Origin: Alloyangia pacifica
GTDB lineage: Bacteria; Pseudomonadota; Alphaproteobacteria; Rhodobacterales; Rhodobacteraceae
Direction of reading: 5' to 3'
Length of the DNA: 64,000 bases
Assembly (NCBI RefSeq): GCF_020524285.1
Contig: NZ_JAIVKX010000002.1
Location: forward strand, 558,001 to 622,000
Every line of letters begins with the position of its first letter. Position 1 is the first letter of the stretch. Positions 21,256 to 30,159 of this stretch are shown piece by piece. The notes under the pieces are model-generated. The model ran no database searches, was not told where the DNA came from, and saw nothing but the letters and a program-made list of their open reading frames with translations. The position numbers and the translations under genes were made by a program.

Positions 21256-24200
21256 TCAGGCCGAGAGCGACAGCCGCGCGAAAGGCCCCGCCCCATAGCG
21301 CGCCGAGACCTGCGCCACCTGCACTTCGTAGAGCCCCGTCAGCCCGTCCTGCGCCGGGTCGTAGAGCCATGACGGCTCGGCGCTAAACGCCTCTCGGATC
21401 ACAGTCTCTCCCTGCGTTACGCGCAGGAGGTAACGCTCGCTCTCCTCCCCGAGCGGCACCTCGGGAAGCGCCCAGTCGTCGCCTTCGAGGCGGGTGCGCC
21501 GGATCCAGCTCAGCGCCCGTGCCGTGCCCCCCGCCGATGCGGCGCGCAGATGCACCGGGCGGTAGGGCCGCAGCCCGTTGCCGTCGAAGGCCAGCTCCCG
21601 GTGCACGTAGCTCGGATCGTCGTAGCCACGCTTGGCCGGGCCGATCCGGTAGTGCCGCGTTTGCCGCCGCTGCGCCGGGCTCAGCGCAATCTGCTGCGGC
21701 GCCCCGTCGAGCAGCACCACCCAGGACCCCGCGGGCCAGACCCCGGGCATCACACCGTCGCTGCCCGCCTGCCCGCGCAACCGGTGCGAGAGCAGCCAGC
21801 GCCCGTTCTCCAGAAGTTCGGCATCGCGGAACTGGAACACCTCCCAGCCCCCCGGCGTGCCGTCGCCGATCGCCATGGCATTCGCCCCGCCCAGCAGCGC
21901 GGCGCCGGAGACCGTCTCCAGCGCCCCCGAGCGCAGCGCGATCTGCACCCCCACGCCGCGGTCGATCCGCCCGGCGGGCGCGGCGGCCAGCGGCGTCTCG
22001 GTGAGCCCGACCGTCGCCCGCGCCGCGAGGATCTCGCTCAGCCCGTAGTCCGCGTCCGAAGCGCTGTCATAGACCGCCACGCTGCCCGGCCAGGGCGTCG
22101 CCGTCACCGCCAGATGCGGCGCATGCGGCACCTCCTCGCCGCTCAGCAGCGGCAGGTCGAGGAAGAGCGGCAGCACCGGCACCGGCGCCGCAAAAGGCCG
22201 CAGCACCGGGTCGCTCTCGCCCAGATCGGCGGGCAGGTAGGTCTCCGGCTCGATGCGCACCGCTTCGATCCTCTGATGCGCGCCGCTCTCCACACGGTCG
22301 ATGCGCGCGCGCACAGACCCCGAGGCGGCAGGCAGCTCGATGATATCCCCGGCGCCCAGCGGCATCAGCGAGGGCGGCAGCGCGAAGCGCAGCGTCTCGC
22401 GGGCGATGCGAGCCTCGGCCAGCCAGCGCTCCAGCACCATCCGGCCCTCGGCCCGGGTCAGCGCCATCGGCCATTCGGTCTCGGCCACCCCGTGCGTCTG
22501 CGCATCCGGCAGCACCACCTCCTCGCCCGAGACCACGTGGTCGCCATCCGCCTCGACGAAGCGCAGCCGCAGCCGTCCGGCCATCTCGGCCTCGGCGGCG
22601 CGGATGCGCAGAAGGTCGCCCTCCTCCGACGGATCATGCACCAGCGCCGCCGGATCGAGCGTCACAGGCGCGCGCCCGCGCCGTGGCAGGAAGACCAGCG
22701 CGCCGTCGCGCTCGATCGCATCCACCCCATGCGCCAGCAGGAGCGGCTGCAGCGCGCCCCGCGCGTCGCTCACCCGGCCGAGCTGATACCCCCGCACCCA
22801 GCCCCAGAGCCGGCTCACGTCGACCTCCGCCCCCCCCGAGCGCGCGCAGACCTCCGCCACCACCGAGGCCAGCGTCCGCCCCGAGGCACGCCCGTTCAGC
22901 CAGTGCCCGCGCCGGTAGTTGCCACCGTCGCTCCACTGCTCCGAGAGCCCCGGAAACCACGGGTAGGGCCGCGCGTCCCAGGCCCAGACCAGCGCCCGCG
23001 ACATGTCGAGCATCGGCGCGTCGTAGACCTCCGAGTCCGGGTTGTTGGCGGGATCGTCCCAATGGGCATGCACCGCGCGCAGATACTGCCGCTGCATAAG
23101 TTCATCACGCAACCCATTGGAGTAATGCGGAAGAAGGCTCTCAGAGCTTTTCGGATCAAGGTACTTGTTGGGCTGGTTCGCGCCCTTGTCGACGGCGGCG
23201 CAGCCAAGCTCGGTGAACCAGATCGGCTTGCTCTGCGGCACCCAGCCGGTGGGCTGCGCCTGCCGCACCCCGCCGATCCGCTCGTGGTGCAGGTTCGACC
23301 ACCAGCCGCGCAGGTCCTTGTAGCGGTAGACCCAGGGCTCGCCATGCGCGCCATCGGTGATCGGCACCCGGCGCTGCGCGTCGCGGGCCTCGGCGGTGGG
23401 ATAGTACCAGTCGTAGCCCTCGCCGCCCGCGACATTGGCCATGAGGTACGCAGGGCTGTAGACCGCGCCCCACCCCGCATCCGCGTGATCCTCGCCGTCG
23501 CGCCAGTCGGCCAGCGGCATGTAGTTGTCGATGCCGATGAAATCGATCTGCGGGTCGCTCCACAGCGGGTCGAGGTGGAAGTAGACATCGCCCGAGCCGT
23601 CCTGCGGGTGGTAGCCGAAATACTCGCTCCAGTCGGCGGCGTAACCGATCTTCACCTCCGGCCCCAGCAGCACCCGGCACTCCGCCGCCAGCGCCCGCAG
23701 CGCCTGCACCGCCGGGAAACCGGAGGCGCCGCGGATCTGCGTCAGCCCGCGCATCTCCGAGCCGATGCAGAAGGCCGAGACTCCGCCCGCCGCGGTGCAG
23801 AGCGCCGCCTGATGCAGGATGAAACGGCGGAAGGACCATTCCTCCGGGCCGGAGTAGCTGACCGCGCCGTCCGACACGGCAAAATCCGCCGCCGCGGCGC
23901 TGCCGAAGAAGGCCGCCACCTCGGTCTCCGCCGCCGCCGTGCCGTCCGGCGATCCGCTCATCCCGGGCGCGAGGCTCGAGGTGATCCGCCCCCGCCACGG
24001 GAGCGCAGGCTGGCCCCCGGTCCCGGTCCACGGGTCGGGCAGCGCATTGCCCGCCAACTGGTCCATCAGCACGAAGGGGTAATAGACCACCTCCAGCCCC
24101 CGCGTCGCCATTTCCTGCAGCGCCTCGATCACCGCGGCATCGGCGGGCGTGCCGCCATACACCGGGCGCCCCTCGAGCTGCGGCACAAGCTGCGCCGCGC

Positions 24201-25161
24201 CGCGCTCCAGCCCGGCGACCCGCCACGGCATCTGCTCCGAGTCCCATTCCCCCTGCTCGACCTTCGGACGAATGGAGCAGGCCCCGCAGCGCAGATCGTC
24301 GCCGAACCAGCTCACCACCAGCGAGGCGGCGCGGCACTCGGGCAGCTCGTCGCGCAGCTGGTCCAGCGAGACGATGAAATCCGGCAGTTCGGCGGGCGTG
24401 TTCAGGTTCACCGCCGCCTGCGCGCCATTGCCGCGATCGAGGTATACCGGCCGCGTCGCCAGCGCATATTCCCCGGTGCCGGGGATCATCGCCACGCCGC
24501 GGATCGCCAGCGGCACGTCCTGCGCATCGCCTAGCTCGGGCCGCGTCACCTCGAAGCTGAACTGCGGCACGCGGTTGCCGAAACGCTCGAGCATCAGGTC
24601 CTCGATCACCACGTAGGCGGTGCCGCGATAGGCCGGGACCAGCCCCGCACCCTCCACCGCCTCCATCTTCGGATCGGGCAGTTGGTCGCGGCTGCCGGTG
24701 TAGACCCGCATGTTGAGATCGCGCGGCGCGATCTCGGCCCCGTCGGCCCAGACCCGGCCCACGCCGGTGATCTCGCCCTCGCAGAGCGCCAGCGCGAGGC
24801 TCACCGAATAGCTGTGTTGCTTCACCGTGGTCTCGCTGCGCGGGCTGCCCTTGCCGCCGCCGACGCGCTCCTTGCGCACATGTTCGGTGAATTCCGAGGC
24901 CCAGATCACCTGGCCGCCGACGCGCATGCGGCCCCAGACCTGCGGGACCGCCGCGCCCTCGCCCGCGCCCGCCAGCCGAAAGCGTTCGATCCGCCCGGTC
25001 TCGACGGTCTCGGACCCCGCGCCCATAAGGCGCTGGTCGACCGCCCGGCCAAGCCCCGCGCCGAGAAAGCGGCCCACGGCGGTCATCGACAGGCCGAGCG
25101 CCGAGCCGCCCATGCTGCTGCCAAACGCCGCCCCGGCGGCGGAAAGGAGGATCGTCGCCAT
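21256..25161 (-). CDS. GTA g15: baseplate/host-interaction megatron protein
   Basis: 1301 residues from ATG 25161, whose A overlaps the g14 stop (TGATG). Matches RcGTA g15 in size and layout: a Gly/Ala-rich membrane-interacting N-terminus (ILLSAAGAAFGSSMGGSALG), a tail-protein region, and a central glycoside-hydrolase-like TIM barrel (about 420-700, with GSEMRGLTQIRG, DFIGIDNYMPL and WFTELGCAAVDK), then phage tail-tip domains. It forms the tail fibre/baseplate that contacts and penetrates the recipient. Last gene of the cluster, intact. An upstream in-frame start lies inside g14 and is rejected. Confidence 0.93.
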   Translation of the reverse strand: MATILLSAAGAAFGSSMGGSALGLSMTAVGRFLGAGLGRAVDQRLMGAGSETVETGRIERFRLAGAGEGAAVPQVWGRMRVGGQVIWASEFTEHVRKERVGGGKGSPRSETTVKQHSYSVSLALALCEGEITGVGRVWADGAEIAPRDLNMRVYTGSRDQLPDPKMEAVEGAGLVPAYRGTAYVVIEDLMLERFGNRVPQFSFEVTRPELGDAQDVPLAIRGVAMIPGTGEYALATRPVYLDRGNGAQAAVNLNTPAELPDFIVSLDQLRDELPECRAASLVVSWFGDDLRCGACSIRPKVEQGEWDSEQMPWRVAGLERGAAQLVPQLEGRPVYGGTPADAAVIEALQEMATRGLEVVYYPFVLMDQLAGNALPDPWTGTGGQPALPWRGRITSSLAPGMSGSPDGTAAAETEVAAFFGSAAAADFAVSDGAVSYSGPEEWSFRRFILHQAALCTAAGGVSAFCIGSEMRGLTQIRGASGFPAVQALRALAAECRVLLGPEVKIGYAADWSEYFGYHPQDGSGDVYFHLDPLWSDPQIDFIGIDNYMPLADWRDGEDHADAGWGAVYSPAYLMANVAGGEGYDWYYPTAEARDAQRRVPITDGAHGEPWVYRYKDLRGWWSNLHHERIGGVRQAQPTGWVPQSKPIWFTELGCAAVDKGANQPNKYLDPKSSESLLPHYSNGLRDELMQRQYLRAVHAHWDDPANNPDSEVYDAPMLDMSRALVWAWDARPYPWFPGLSEQWSDGGNYRRGHWLNGRASGRTLASVVAEVCARSGGAEVDVSRLWGWVRGYQLGRVSDARGALQPLLLAHGVDAIERDGALVFLPRRGRAPVTLDPAALVHDPSEEGDLLRIRAAEAEMAGRLRLRFVEADGDHVVSGEEVVLPDAQTHGVAETEWPMALTRAEGRMVLERWLAEARIARETLRFALPPSLMPLGAGDIIELPAASGSVRARIDRVESGAHQRIEAVRIEPETYLPADLGESDPVLRPFAAPVPVLPLFLDLPLLSGEEVPHAPHLAVTATPWPGSVAVYDSASDADYGLSEILAARATVGLTETPLAAAPAGRIDRGVGVQIALRSGALETVSGAALLGGANAMAIGDGTPGGWEVFQFRDAELLENGRWLLSHRLRGQAGSDGVMPGVWPAGSWVVLLDGAPQQIALSPAQRRQTRHYRIGPAKRGYDDPSYVHRELAFDGNGLRPYRPVHLRAASAGGTARALSWIRRTRLEGDDWALPEVPLGEESERYLLRVTQGETVIREAFSAEPSWLYDPAQDGLTGLYEVQVAQVSARYGAGPFARLSLSA

Positions 25162-25601
25162 CAGGTTCTCTCCGTCGGAAAGGCAAAGCGCGCCGCCAGA
25201 CGGCGGCACCACGGCGCGCTGAGCGCGCTCTCGATCACCCCGTGACCGCTGTAGGCATGGATGAACCGCGCGCCCGCGCCGGCTCGTGCCTGCAGCCCGA
25301 GGTGCTTGGCCACCGCGCCCTCGCGCATGCGGAACAGCAGCACGTCACCGGGGGCCTCGTCCTGCATCGGCTTTGCACGCAGATGCCGCAGCGCCGCGCG
25401 CAGCAGGGCTTCGTCGCCCTGCGGCTCGGACCAATCGCGGCTGTAGGGCGGCACCGGCTCGGGCTCCGCACCGATCACCTCGCGCCAGACCCCGCGTAGG
25501 AGCCCCAGGCAATCGCAGCCCGCCCCCTTCACCGAGGCCTGGTGCAGGTAGGGCGTGCCGATCCAGCCGCGCGCCGCGTCGACGATCCGGGTCCTGCTCA
25601 T
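25161..25601 (-). CDS. GTA g14: NlpC/P60-family cell-wall peptidase
   Basis: 146 residues. NlpC/P60-type Cys peptidase of the tail tip: DAARGWIGTPYLHQASVKG precedes the catalytic Cys in GCDCLG (about residue 30), followed by the conserved His in AKHLGL. In RcGTA this protein helps the tail cross the peptidoglycan. Overlaps g13 by 4 bp at its start and g15 by 1 bp at its end. Confidence 0.93.
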   Translation of the reverse strand: MSRTRIVDAARGWIGTPYLHQASVKGAGCDCLGLLRGVWREVIGAEPEPVPPYSRDWSEPQGDEALLRAALRHLRAKPMQDEAPGDVLLFRMREGAVAKHLGLQARAGAGARFIHAYSGHGVIESALSAPWCRRLAARFAFPTERT

Positions 25602-26479
25602 CGCCGCGAGCCCCCGCCCGCGCCCGCCGCTCGGCTGGCGTGCACCAGCATCCAGTCATCCTCGGGGATGTCCGGGAAACCCTGGAAGTTGAGCAGATTG
25701 CCGAACTTCAGCCGGCAGCTCTCCATGCGCTTGTCGCAGCCCGCGGTGACCCGGCAGAGATCACCCGGCGCCAGCGCCGCCCGCAGGGGCTCCCAAAGCT
25801 CGATCACCCGCTGTCCGCCGTCCATCCGGTCGCGCTTGACCGCCGCGCCGAGCCCCTTGCCCGCACCGTCCAGCATCTCCAGCCTTCCGCGCGCGAACCA
25901 GCCCGGCGCGAGCTCCGCCAGCGGGCCAAGCTGGACGCGCCGACCGTCGAAGGCCGCCAGCACCGGCCCCTCGAAGACAAACCCCGGTCTGGCGAGATCA
26001 AACCGGCACGCCGCATCCCCCAGCACCGCGGAACACGGCGCCTGGTAGACCCGCCCCAGCGGCACGTTCAGCGCCTCGGTAAGCCCGCGCAGCTCGGCGT
26101 GGAACGCCCCGTCGCCGCGGCGGATCTCGCCGAGCGTGCCACGGAACGTCACCCGGCGCTGCGCGACATCGGACCAGTTCACCAGCCAGGCCACAAGGTC
26201 GGCCCCGTCGAAACGCCCGGCGTCGAGCTCCGCCTCCGACAGCGCCGCATCCGAGAGCGCGCCCATCGCCTCGCTGTTGTCGACCGACAGCCCCGTGCCC
26301 TGCTGCAGCGCCAGCGCGCTCAGCCCCGAGCCCGCGCGGAACACCAGCCCGTCGAAGGACAGATCCCGATCGTGGTCGGTGAAGCCGTAGCGCGTGCCAT
26401 CCGCCCGGGTCAGCGCCCAGCAGCGCGCCACGGTGGTCAGCCCGCCCGCAAGGTGGTCATGAAGCTCCGCCGCGCCCAT
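25598..26479 (-). CDS. GTA g13: tail hub protein (DUF2163)
   Basis: 293 residues with the DUF2163 / phage BR0599-like features: N-terminal LHDHLAGGLTTVARCWALTRADG and YGFTDHDRDLSFDG, and the C-terminal Cys cluster (CSAVLGDAACRF, CRVTAGCDKRMESC, LKFGNLLNFQGFPDIP) that in RcGTA g13 binds an iron-sulfur cluster in the hub. Start codon overlaps the g12 stop by one base. Confidence 0.92.
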   Translation of the reverse strand: MGAAELHDHLAGGLTTVARCWALTRADGTRYGFTDHDRDLSFDGLVFRAGSGLSALALQQGTGLSVDNSEAMGALSDAALSEAELDAGRFDGADLVAWLVNWSDVAQRRVTFRGTLGEIRRGDGAFHAELRGLTEALNVPLGRVYQAPCSAVLGDAACRFDLARPGFVFEGPVLAAFDGRRVQLGPLAELAPGWFARGRLEMLDGAGKGLGAAVKRDRMDGGQRVIELWEPLRAALAPGDLCRVTAGCDKRMESCRLKFGNLLNFQGFPDIPEDDWMLVHASRAAGAGGGSRR

Positions 26480-27111
26480 CAGACCCGCACCTCGACCACC
26501 GGCACATCGGGCACCTGCCCGGCCTGGAAACTGGCCACCGAGACGTTGATCCGCTCGGTGTCGAAGCGCACCGGCACGTCGAACTCGAAGCCCGCGCTGA
26601 CCTCGACCCCGGCGAGCGGCGGCTCGGCAAAGGTGATGAGCCCGGTCGCAAGCGCGACCTCGAAATGCACCCCTTCGCGCATCTCCACGTCCTGCACCGC
26701 CGCGAGCACCGTGCCCGCCACCGGCTTGGCAATGGGCCGCGCAGTGCTGGCGCCGCCCGAGCGGTAGGTCTTGGTCAGCTGGAAGGCGCGCGTCACCCCG
26801 TCGCCATGGGCGATCACCTGGTCGCCAGCCGAGACGGTGCCCGAAGGCAGGCAGGACTTGTAGTCCGACCAGTCCTTCCAGCGAAATCCGTAGAGCTGTC
26901 CGCGCCGCGCCTCGAAGAAGGCCAGCAACTCCGCGATATCGTCCAGAGAGCGCAGCCCGAGCCCGGCGTCGAAGCGCCGCCGCGACTGCGCCCAGGGGGT
27001 GTTGCGCTCCTCATGGCCCGAGCGCAGCTCGACCACGTCGGTGCGCCGCTCCGGCCCGCCCATGGCGCCGAAGCTCAGGTCGGCGGGAAAGCGTGTCTCG
27101 TGAAAGCTCAT
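26479..27111 (-). CDS. GTA g12: distal tail protein (DUF2460)
   Basis: 210 residues. DUF2460 signatures FHETRFPADLSFGAMGGPER, RRRFDAGLGLRSLDDIAELLAFFE and FRWKDWSDYKSC are present. Forms the ring at the distal end of the GTA tail tube. Strong GGAGG 6 nt before the ATG; g12 starts 9 bp after g11. Confidence 0.92.
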   Translation of the reverse strand: MSFHETRFPADLSFGAMGGPERRTDVVELRSGHEERNTPWAQSRRRFDAGLGLRSLDDIAELLAFFEARRGQLYGFRWKDWSDYKSCLPSGTVSAGDQVIAHGDGVTRAFQLTKTYRSGGASTARPIAKPVAGTVLAAVQDVEMREGVHFEVALATGLITFAEPPLAGVEVSAGFEFDVPVRFDTERINVSVASFQAGQVPDVPVVEVRV

Positions 27112-27120
27112 GGTGCCTCC

Positions 27121-27783
27121 TCAGCGGTTGCGCGCGCCCTGGCTCAGCGCCCGGCTCATCTGCGCGGCGATCTGCGAACGGCTGCGCTGGAAGCCCTGCA
27201 CGTCGGGCGTCTGGATGTTCATCACCACGGAAACCGGCGCGCTGCGCCCCTCGGCGCGCACGCCGAGCCGGCCATCCGCCCCGCGCGAGAGCGGCAGGAT
27301 CGCCTCTGGCCCCGCCTCGCCCATCAGCCCGGTGCCGCCGCGCATGGGAAAGCGCACCGGCCCGCTGACCACGCCGCCGCTGGCAAAGGGCATGACCCGC
27401 CCCTGGGTGAAGGCCCCACCCTGCGCAAAGGGCGAAAACGCCCCGAAGAGCTCCGACATTCCCGCCGCCAGCGTGCCGCCGAGCTGATCGCTTACCGGGC
27501 GCACCGCGGCGCGATAGGCGCTGTCCGCCACGCCCTGCGCCACACGCTGCAGCGCCTCCGAGGCGCGCATCTCGCCGCTCACCAGCCCGTCAAAGGCCCT
27601 TGCCAGCCCGCGGCTCAGCGCGCCTTCGAGCTTCGCCGCGCCCTTGCCGGTGGTGGCAAATGTCTGGTTGATGCGCTTCAGCTCGGCCTCGAAGCCCGCC
27701 GCCATGGTCGCGGCGCCGCCCAGCCCCGTTTCAAGTGCGCCCATGGCGCGATCGAGCTCTTCGACCCTGTCGAAATCCGTCAT
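27121..27783 (-). CDS. GTA g11: short tail tape measure protein
   Basis: 220 residues, close to the RcGTA tape measure and far shorter than in siphophages, which sets the short (about 50-nm) GTA tail. N-terminal coiled coil (about 1-60), a central alpha-helical region, then the Gly-rich FAQGGAFTQGRVMPFASGG and GLMGEAGPEAILPLSRG motif found at the end of phage tape measures. Overlaps g10.1 by 4 bp. Confidence 0.92.
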   Translation of the reverse strand: MTDFDRVEELDRAMGALETGLGGAATMAAGFEAELKRINQTFATTGKGAAKLEGALSRGLARAFDGLVSGEMRASEALQRVAQGVADSAYRAAVRPVSDQLGGTLAAGMSELFGAFSPFAQGGAFTQGRVMPFASGGVVSGPVRFPMRGGTGLMGEAGPEAILPLSRGADGRLGVRAEGRSAPVSVVMNIQTPDVQGFQRSRSQIAAQMSRALSQGARNR

Positions 27784-27980
27784 GTCCCATCCCCCTGTTC
27801 CCCGTCCGGAAAGGCCGCGATCAGCTCCTCGAGCCGCGCCCGCCCCATCGGGCGCGCGCCGCGCGCCTCACCCAGCATCACCCGCAGCTCGGCAGGGGTG
27901 AGCGCCCAGAACTCCGCCGGGCGCAGCCCGAGCCCGCGCAGCCCCGCGTGCAGCAAGGCCGGCCAGTCGAACCCGCTCAC
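27780..27980 (-). CDS. GTA g10.1: small tail-assembly chaperone-like protein
   Basis: 66 residues (FDWPALLHAGLRGLGLRPAE, FWALTPAELRVMLGE). Matches the position and wording of RcGTA g10.1. In long-tailed phages a frameshift-linked gene pair before the tape measure acts as tail-assembly chaperone; g10/g10.1 sit in that place. Overlaps g10 by 4 bp. Easily missed for its size. Confidence 0.88.
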   Translation of the reverse strand: MSGFDWPALLHAGLRGLGLRPAEFWALTPAELRVMLGEARGARPMGRARLEELIAAFPDGEQGDGT

Positions 27981-28300
27981 CCGGCATCCCCCGGCAGCTC
28001 GAAGGCCCGCGCCAGCAATTCCGCCGCCGCCCGTGCCGCCGCCATCGGGCCACCGCCGATCTCGGCGCTCACGAGGTCCGCCGCCGAGCCCTGCCAGCCG
28101 CCGTCGCGCAGCCCCGCCACGATCAGCGCCAGCACGTCGCGGCTCGAGCAGGCGCCGCCCTCGAAGCGGCGCACCAGGTCGACCAGCGACCCCTCGTCCA
28201 GCGCCGCCTCAAGCTCGGCCAGGGCCCCCAGCGTCAGCCGCATCACCCGCCGCTCGCCGTCCAGCACCAGGTCCACCTCGCCGCGCCACGGGTTGGCCAT
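27977..28300 (-). CDS. GTA g10: tail-assembly chaperone / GTA family protein
   Basis: 107 residues. ANPWRGEVDLVLDGERRVMR and LTLGALAELEAAL are typical of the GTA g10 family. Lies directly after the tail tube gene (stop and start abut) and overlaps g10.1 by 4 bp (ATGA), the usual layout of a tail-assembly chaperone pair. Confidence 0.9.
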   Translation of the reverse strand: MANPWRGEVDLVLDGERRVMRLTLGALAELEAALDEGSLVDLVRRFEGGACSSRDVLALIVAGLRDGGWQGSAADLVSAEIGGGPMAAARAAAELLARAFELPGDAG

Positions 28301-28723
28301 TTACGCCCCCGCCGCCGGCACGAAGCTCAGCGCCCCGGCCGAGGCCAGCGCGATCTCGTAGGTCGCCTCGCCATCGTGGCTGCCCGCGTAGTCGATCGAG
28401 GTCAGCTGAAACGGCCCCTCGACCGTGCCGAAATCGGGGATGATCACCTGGAAATCCGGCGTCTCGCCGTCGAAGAAGATCTGCCGCGCCCGCTCATCCG
28501 TGCCCGCATCGCGGAACACGCCCGAGCCCGAGAGGTTCGCCGATTTCACCCCGGCCCCCGCCAGCAGCTCGCGCCAGCCACCGGCGCTTTCCAGCGAGGT
28601 GACATCGACGCTCTCGGCGTTGAAGCTGACCCGCGTCGCGCGCAGCCCCGCCATGGTCTCGAACTGCCCGTCGCCGGTGAGGTCGAGCTTGATCAGAAGA
28701 TCCTTGCCGTTCTGCGCAGCCAT
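28301..28723 (-). CDS. GTA g9: major tail tube protein
   Basis: 140 residues, TP901-1-like major tail protein: NGKDLLIKLDLTGDGQFETM, GLRATRVSFNAESVDVTS and DFGTVEGPFQLTSIDYAG. Hexamer rings of this protein build the GTA tail tube. Good GGAGG 8 nt upstream of the ATG, as expected for a high-copy component. Confidence 0.93.
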   Translation of the reverse strand: MAAQNGKDLLIKLDLTGDGQFETMAGLRATRVSFNAESVDVTSLESAGGWRELLAGAGVKSANLSGSGVFRDAGTDERARQIFFDGETPDFQVIIPDFGTVEGPFQLTSIDYAGSHDGEATYEIALASAGALSFVPAAGA

Positions 28724-28748
28724 GTCTGCACCTCCTTGTTTTCGGGCG

Positions 28749-29156
28749 TCACACGTCTTCGACGCGGGCGCGGAATGTCATGTCGATGCGGCGCAGCCCG
28801 CCGCGCTCGCGCTTGGCCTCGGCGCGGCGAAAGCGCAGGCTCACCAGCCTTCCGCGGTCCAGAGAAAGGTCACCCTCATGCAGTAGGTCCGAGACCGCGC
28901 CCGCCACCGCCTTTGCCGCCGAGAACCCCGCCGCCTCGGTCACCACGGCAACGGTCAGATCGTGCCAGGCGCCCGCGACCGAGCCGTCTGAGGCATCACG
29001 CACCCGCTCGGCCCCGAGCGTCACGTAGAGCCCCGGCAGCGTGCCCGAGGGCGGCGCGTCGTAGATCGCGCTGCCCACCAGCCCGGTGAGCGTGGCATCG
29101 CCCCGCAGCGCGCCGTAGATGGCCGCCTGAAGCGCGCCGGAGACCGCATAGCTCAT
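28749..29156 (-). CDS. GTA g8: tail terminator protein (DUF3168)
   Basis: 135 residues with DUF3168 features: SGALQAAIYGALRGDATLTG, GSAIYDAPP, PGLYVTLG and a C-terminal RRIDMTFRARVED. It caps the tail tube and links it to the stopper. ATG overlaps the g7 stop by 4 bp. Confidence 0.9.
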   Translation of the reverse strand: MSYAVSGALQAAIYGALRGDATLTGLVGSAIYDAPPSGTLPGLYVTLGAERVRDASDGSVAGAWHDLTVAVVTEAAGFSAAKAVAGAVSDLLHEGDLSLDRGRLVSLRFRRAEAKRERGGLRRIDMTFRARVEDV

Positions 29157-29491
29157 GATGCCACCTCTTCCTGCGCCTCGCAGGCGAGATAGCGTGCCGC
29201 GGGATCGCGCTCGCTGACCGAGAGTATGTCGAACACCCGCCCGCCGAGCCGGAAGCGCTGCCCCGGCAGCGGGCGGCTGGTGGCCCCCTCCGGTGCGCCG
29301 CGCACGGTGATGCGGTAGCGCCCGCGGGCCACCGGCCCCGCCTCGCCCATCACCTCGCGCCCCGAGCGCGGGGTCAGCTCGGCCCAGAGCGTGCCCAGCA
29401 CCTGCCAGCCCGCGGTGAAACCGCCGGTGCCGTCGGGCACCTGCAGCGGCGCCTCGAGCACGAGGTTCTGCGTCAGCCGCACGCCCCTCAT
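29153..29491 (-). CDS. GTA g7: head-closure / stopper protein
   Basis: 112 residues. RLTQNLVLEAPLQVPDGTGG ... WAELTPRSGREV ... RFRLGGRVFDILSVSERD matches the SPP1 gp16-type head-closure family as seen in GTA g7. ATG at 29491 overlaps the g6 stop (ATGA). The frame is open far upstream through g6 and part of g5, but those residues are Arg/Ala-rich shadow sequence. Confidence 0.9.
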   Translation of the reverse strand: MRGVRLTQNLVLEAPLQVPDGTGGFTAGWQVLGTLWAELTPRSGREVMGEAGPVARGRYRITVRGAPEGATSRPLPGQRFRLGGRVFDILSVSERDPAARYLACEAQEEVAS

Positions 29492-30081
29492 GCCGAGAAC
29501 CCCAACCGCAGCGGGCGGTAGCGCGCGATCAGCGCGGTCACGCCGAAGGGCATGCAGCCCTGGCTCAGCGCGGTCTCGTCGCGGTACTCGTAGTAATGCG
29601 CGGCGAGCAGCAGCACCGCCTGCCCAAGATCGGGCGGCAGGTCGTCGAACCCCGCGCCGTAGCCGGCGGTGAAGCGCACCTCGGCAGAGCCCCCGGTCGG
29701 CACGTCGGGCAAGGCGCCGCGCTGCGGGCGCAGCACCGGGGCGAAGGCGTCGACCTCCAGCCGGTAGCGCTCGGGCGACACGTCCTGCGCCACGCCATAG
29801 CGGTCGACCAGCGTCAACTGCGAGACCGCCACCACGGGCGCCAGCGGAAACACCGCACCCTCGGCGTCGCGCCAGCCGTGATGCGTCCATAGGAAGCTCC
29901 TGACCAGCAGCGCCTTGCCGGTGCGCGCCTCGATGGCCGCCAGCGCCGCACGCAAGAACGAATGAAGAACATCGTCCTGCAGCCCGTCCTCCTCGAAGCC
30001 GCTGCCCATCCGCAGCTGCCGTTTCAGCGCCGCGACAGGCAGTGCCGCATCCGGCACCTGGGTTTCTTCGATCACCATCAT
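29488..30081 (-). CDS. GTA g6: head-tail adaptor protein
   Basis: 197 residues, phage gp6-like connector: ALPVAALKRQLRMGSGFEED, LHSFLRAALAAIEARTGKAL and DLGQAVLLLAAHYYEYR. Forms the ring below the portal. 78 bp separate it from the capsid gene, the longest gap in the second half of the cluster. Confidence 0.9.
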   Translation of the reverse strand: MMVIEETQVPDAALPVAALKRQLRMGSGFEEDGLQDDVLHSFLRAALAAIEARTGKALLVRSFLWTHHGWRDAEGAVFPLAPVVAVSQLTLVDRYGVAQDVSPERYRLEVDAFAPVLRPQRGALPDVPTGGSAEVRFTAGYGAGFDDLPPDLGQAVLLLAAHYYEYRDETALSQGCMPFGVTALIARYRPLRLGFSA

Positions 30082-30159
30082 CAGGTCTCTCCGCTTGTCC
30101 CTGCTGTAGCTGCCGCCGGGGGAATGAGGGCGACAGGCCCGCCGCCGCCCGCACCCCGT

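Noticed and set aside
21550-24534. 994-codon open frame opposite GTA g15
   Set aside because: Arg/His/Pro-rich shadow of a GC-rich real gene; no domain or ribosome site. Similar long antisense frames at 377-1582, 3047-4639, 6395-8272, 14000-16000 (minus) and 43754-45457 were dropped for the same reason.
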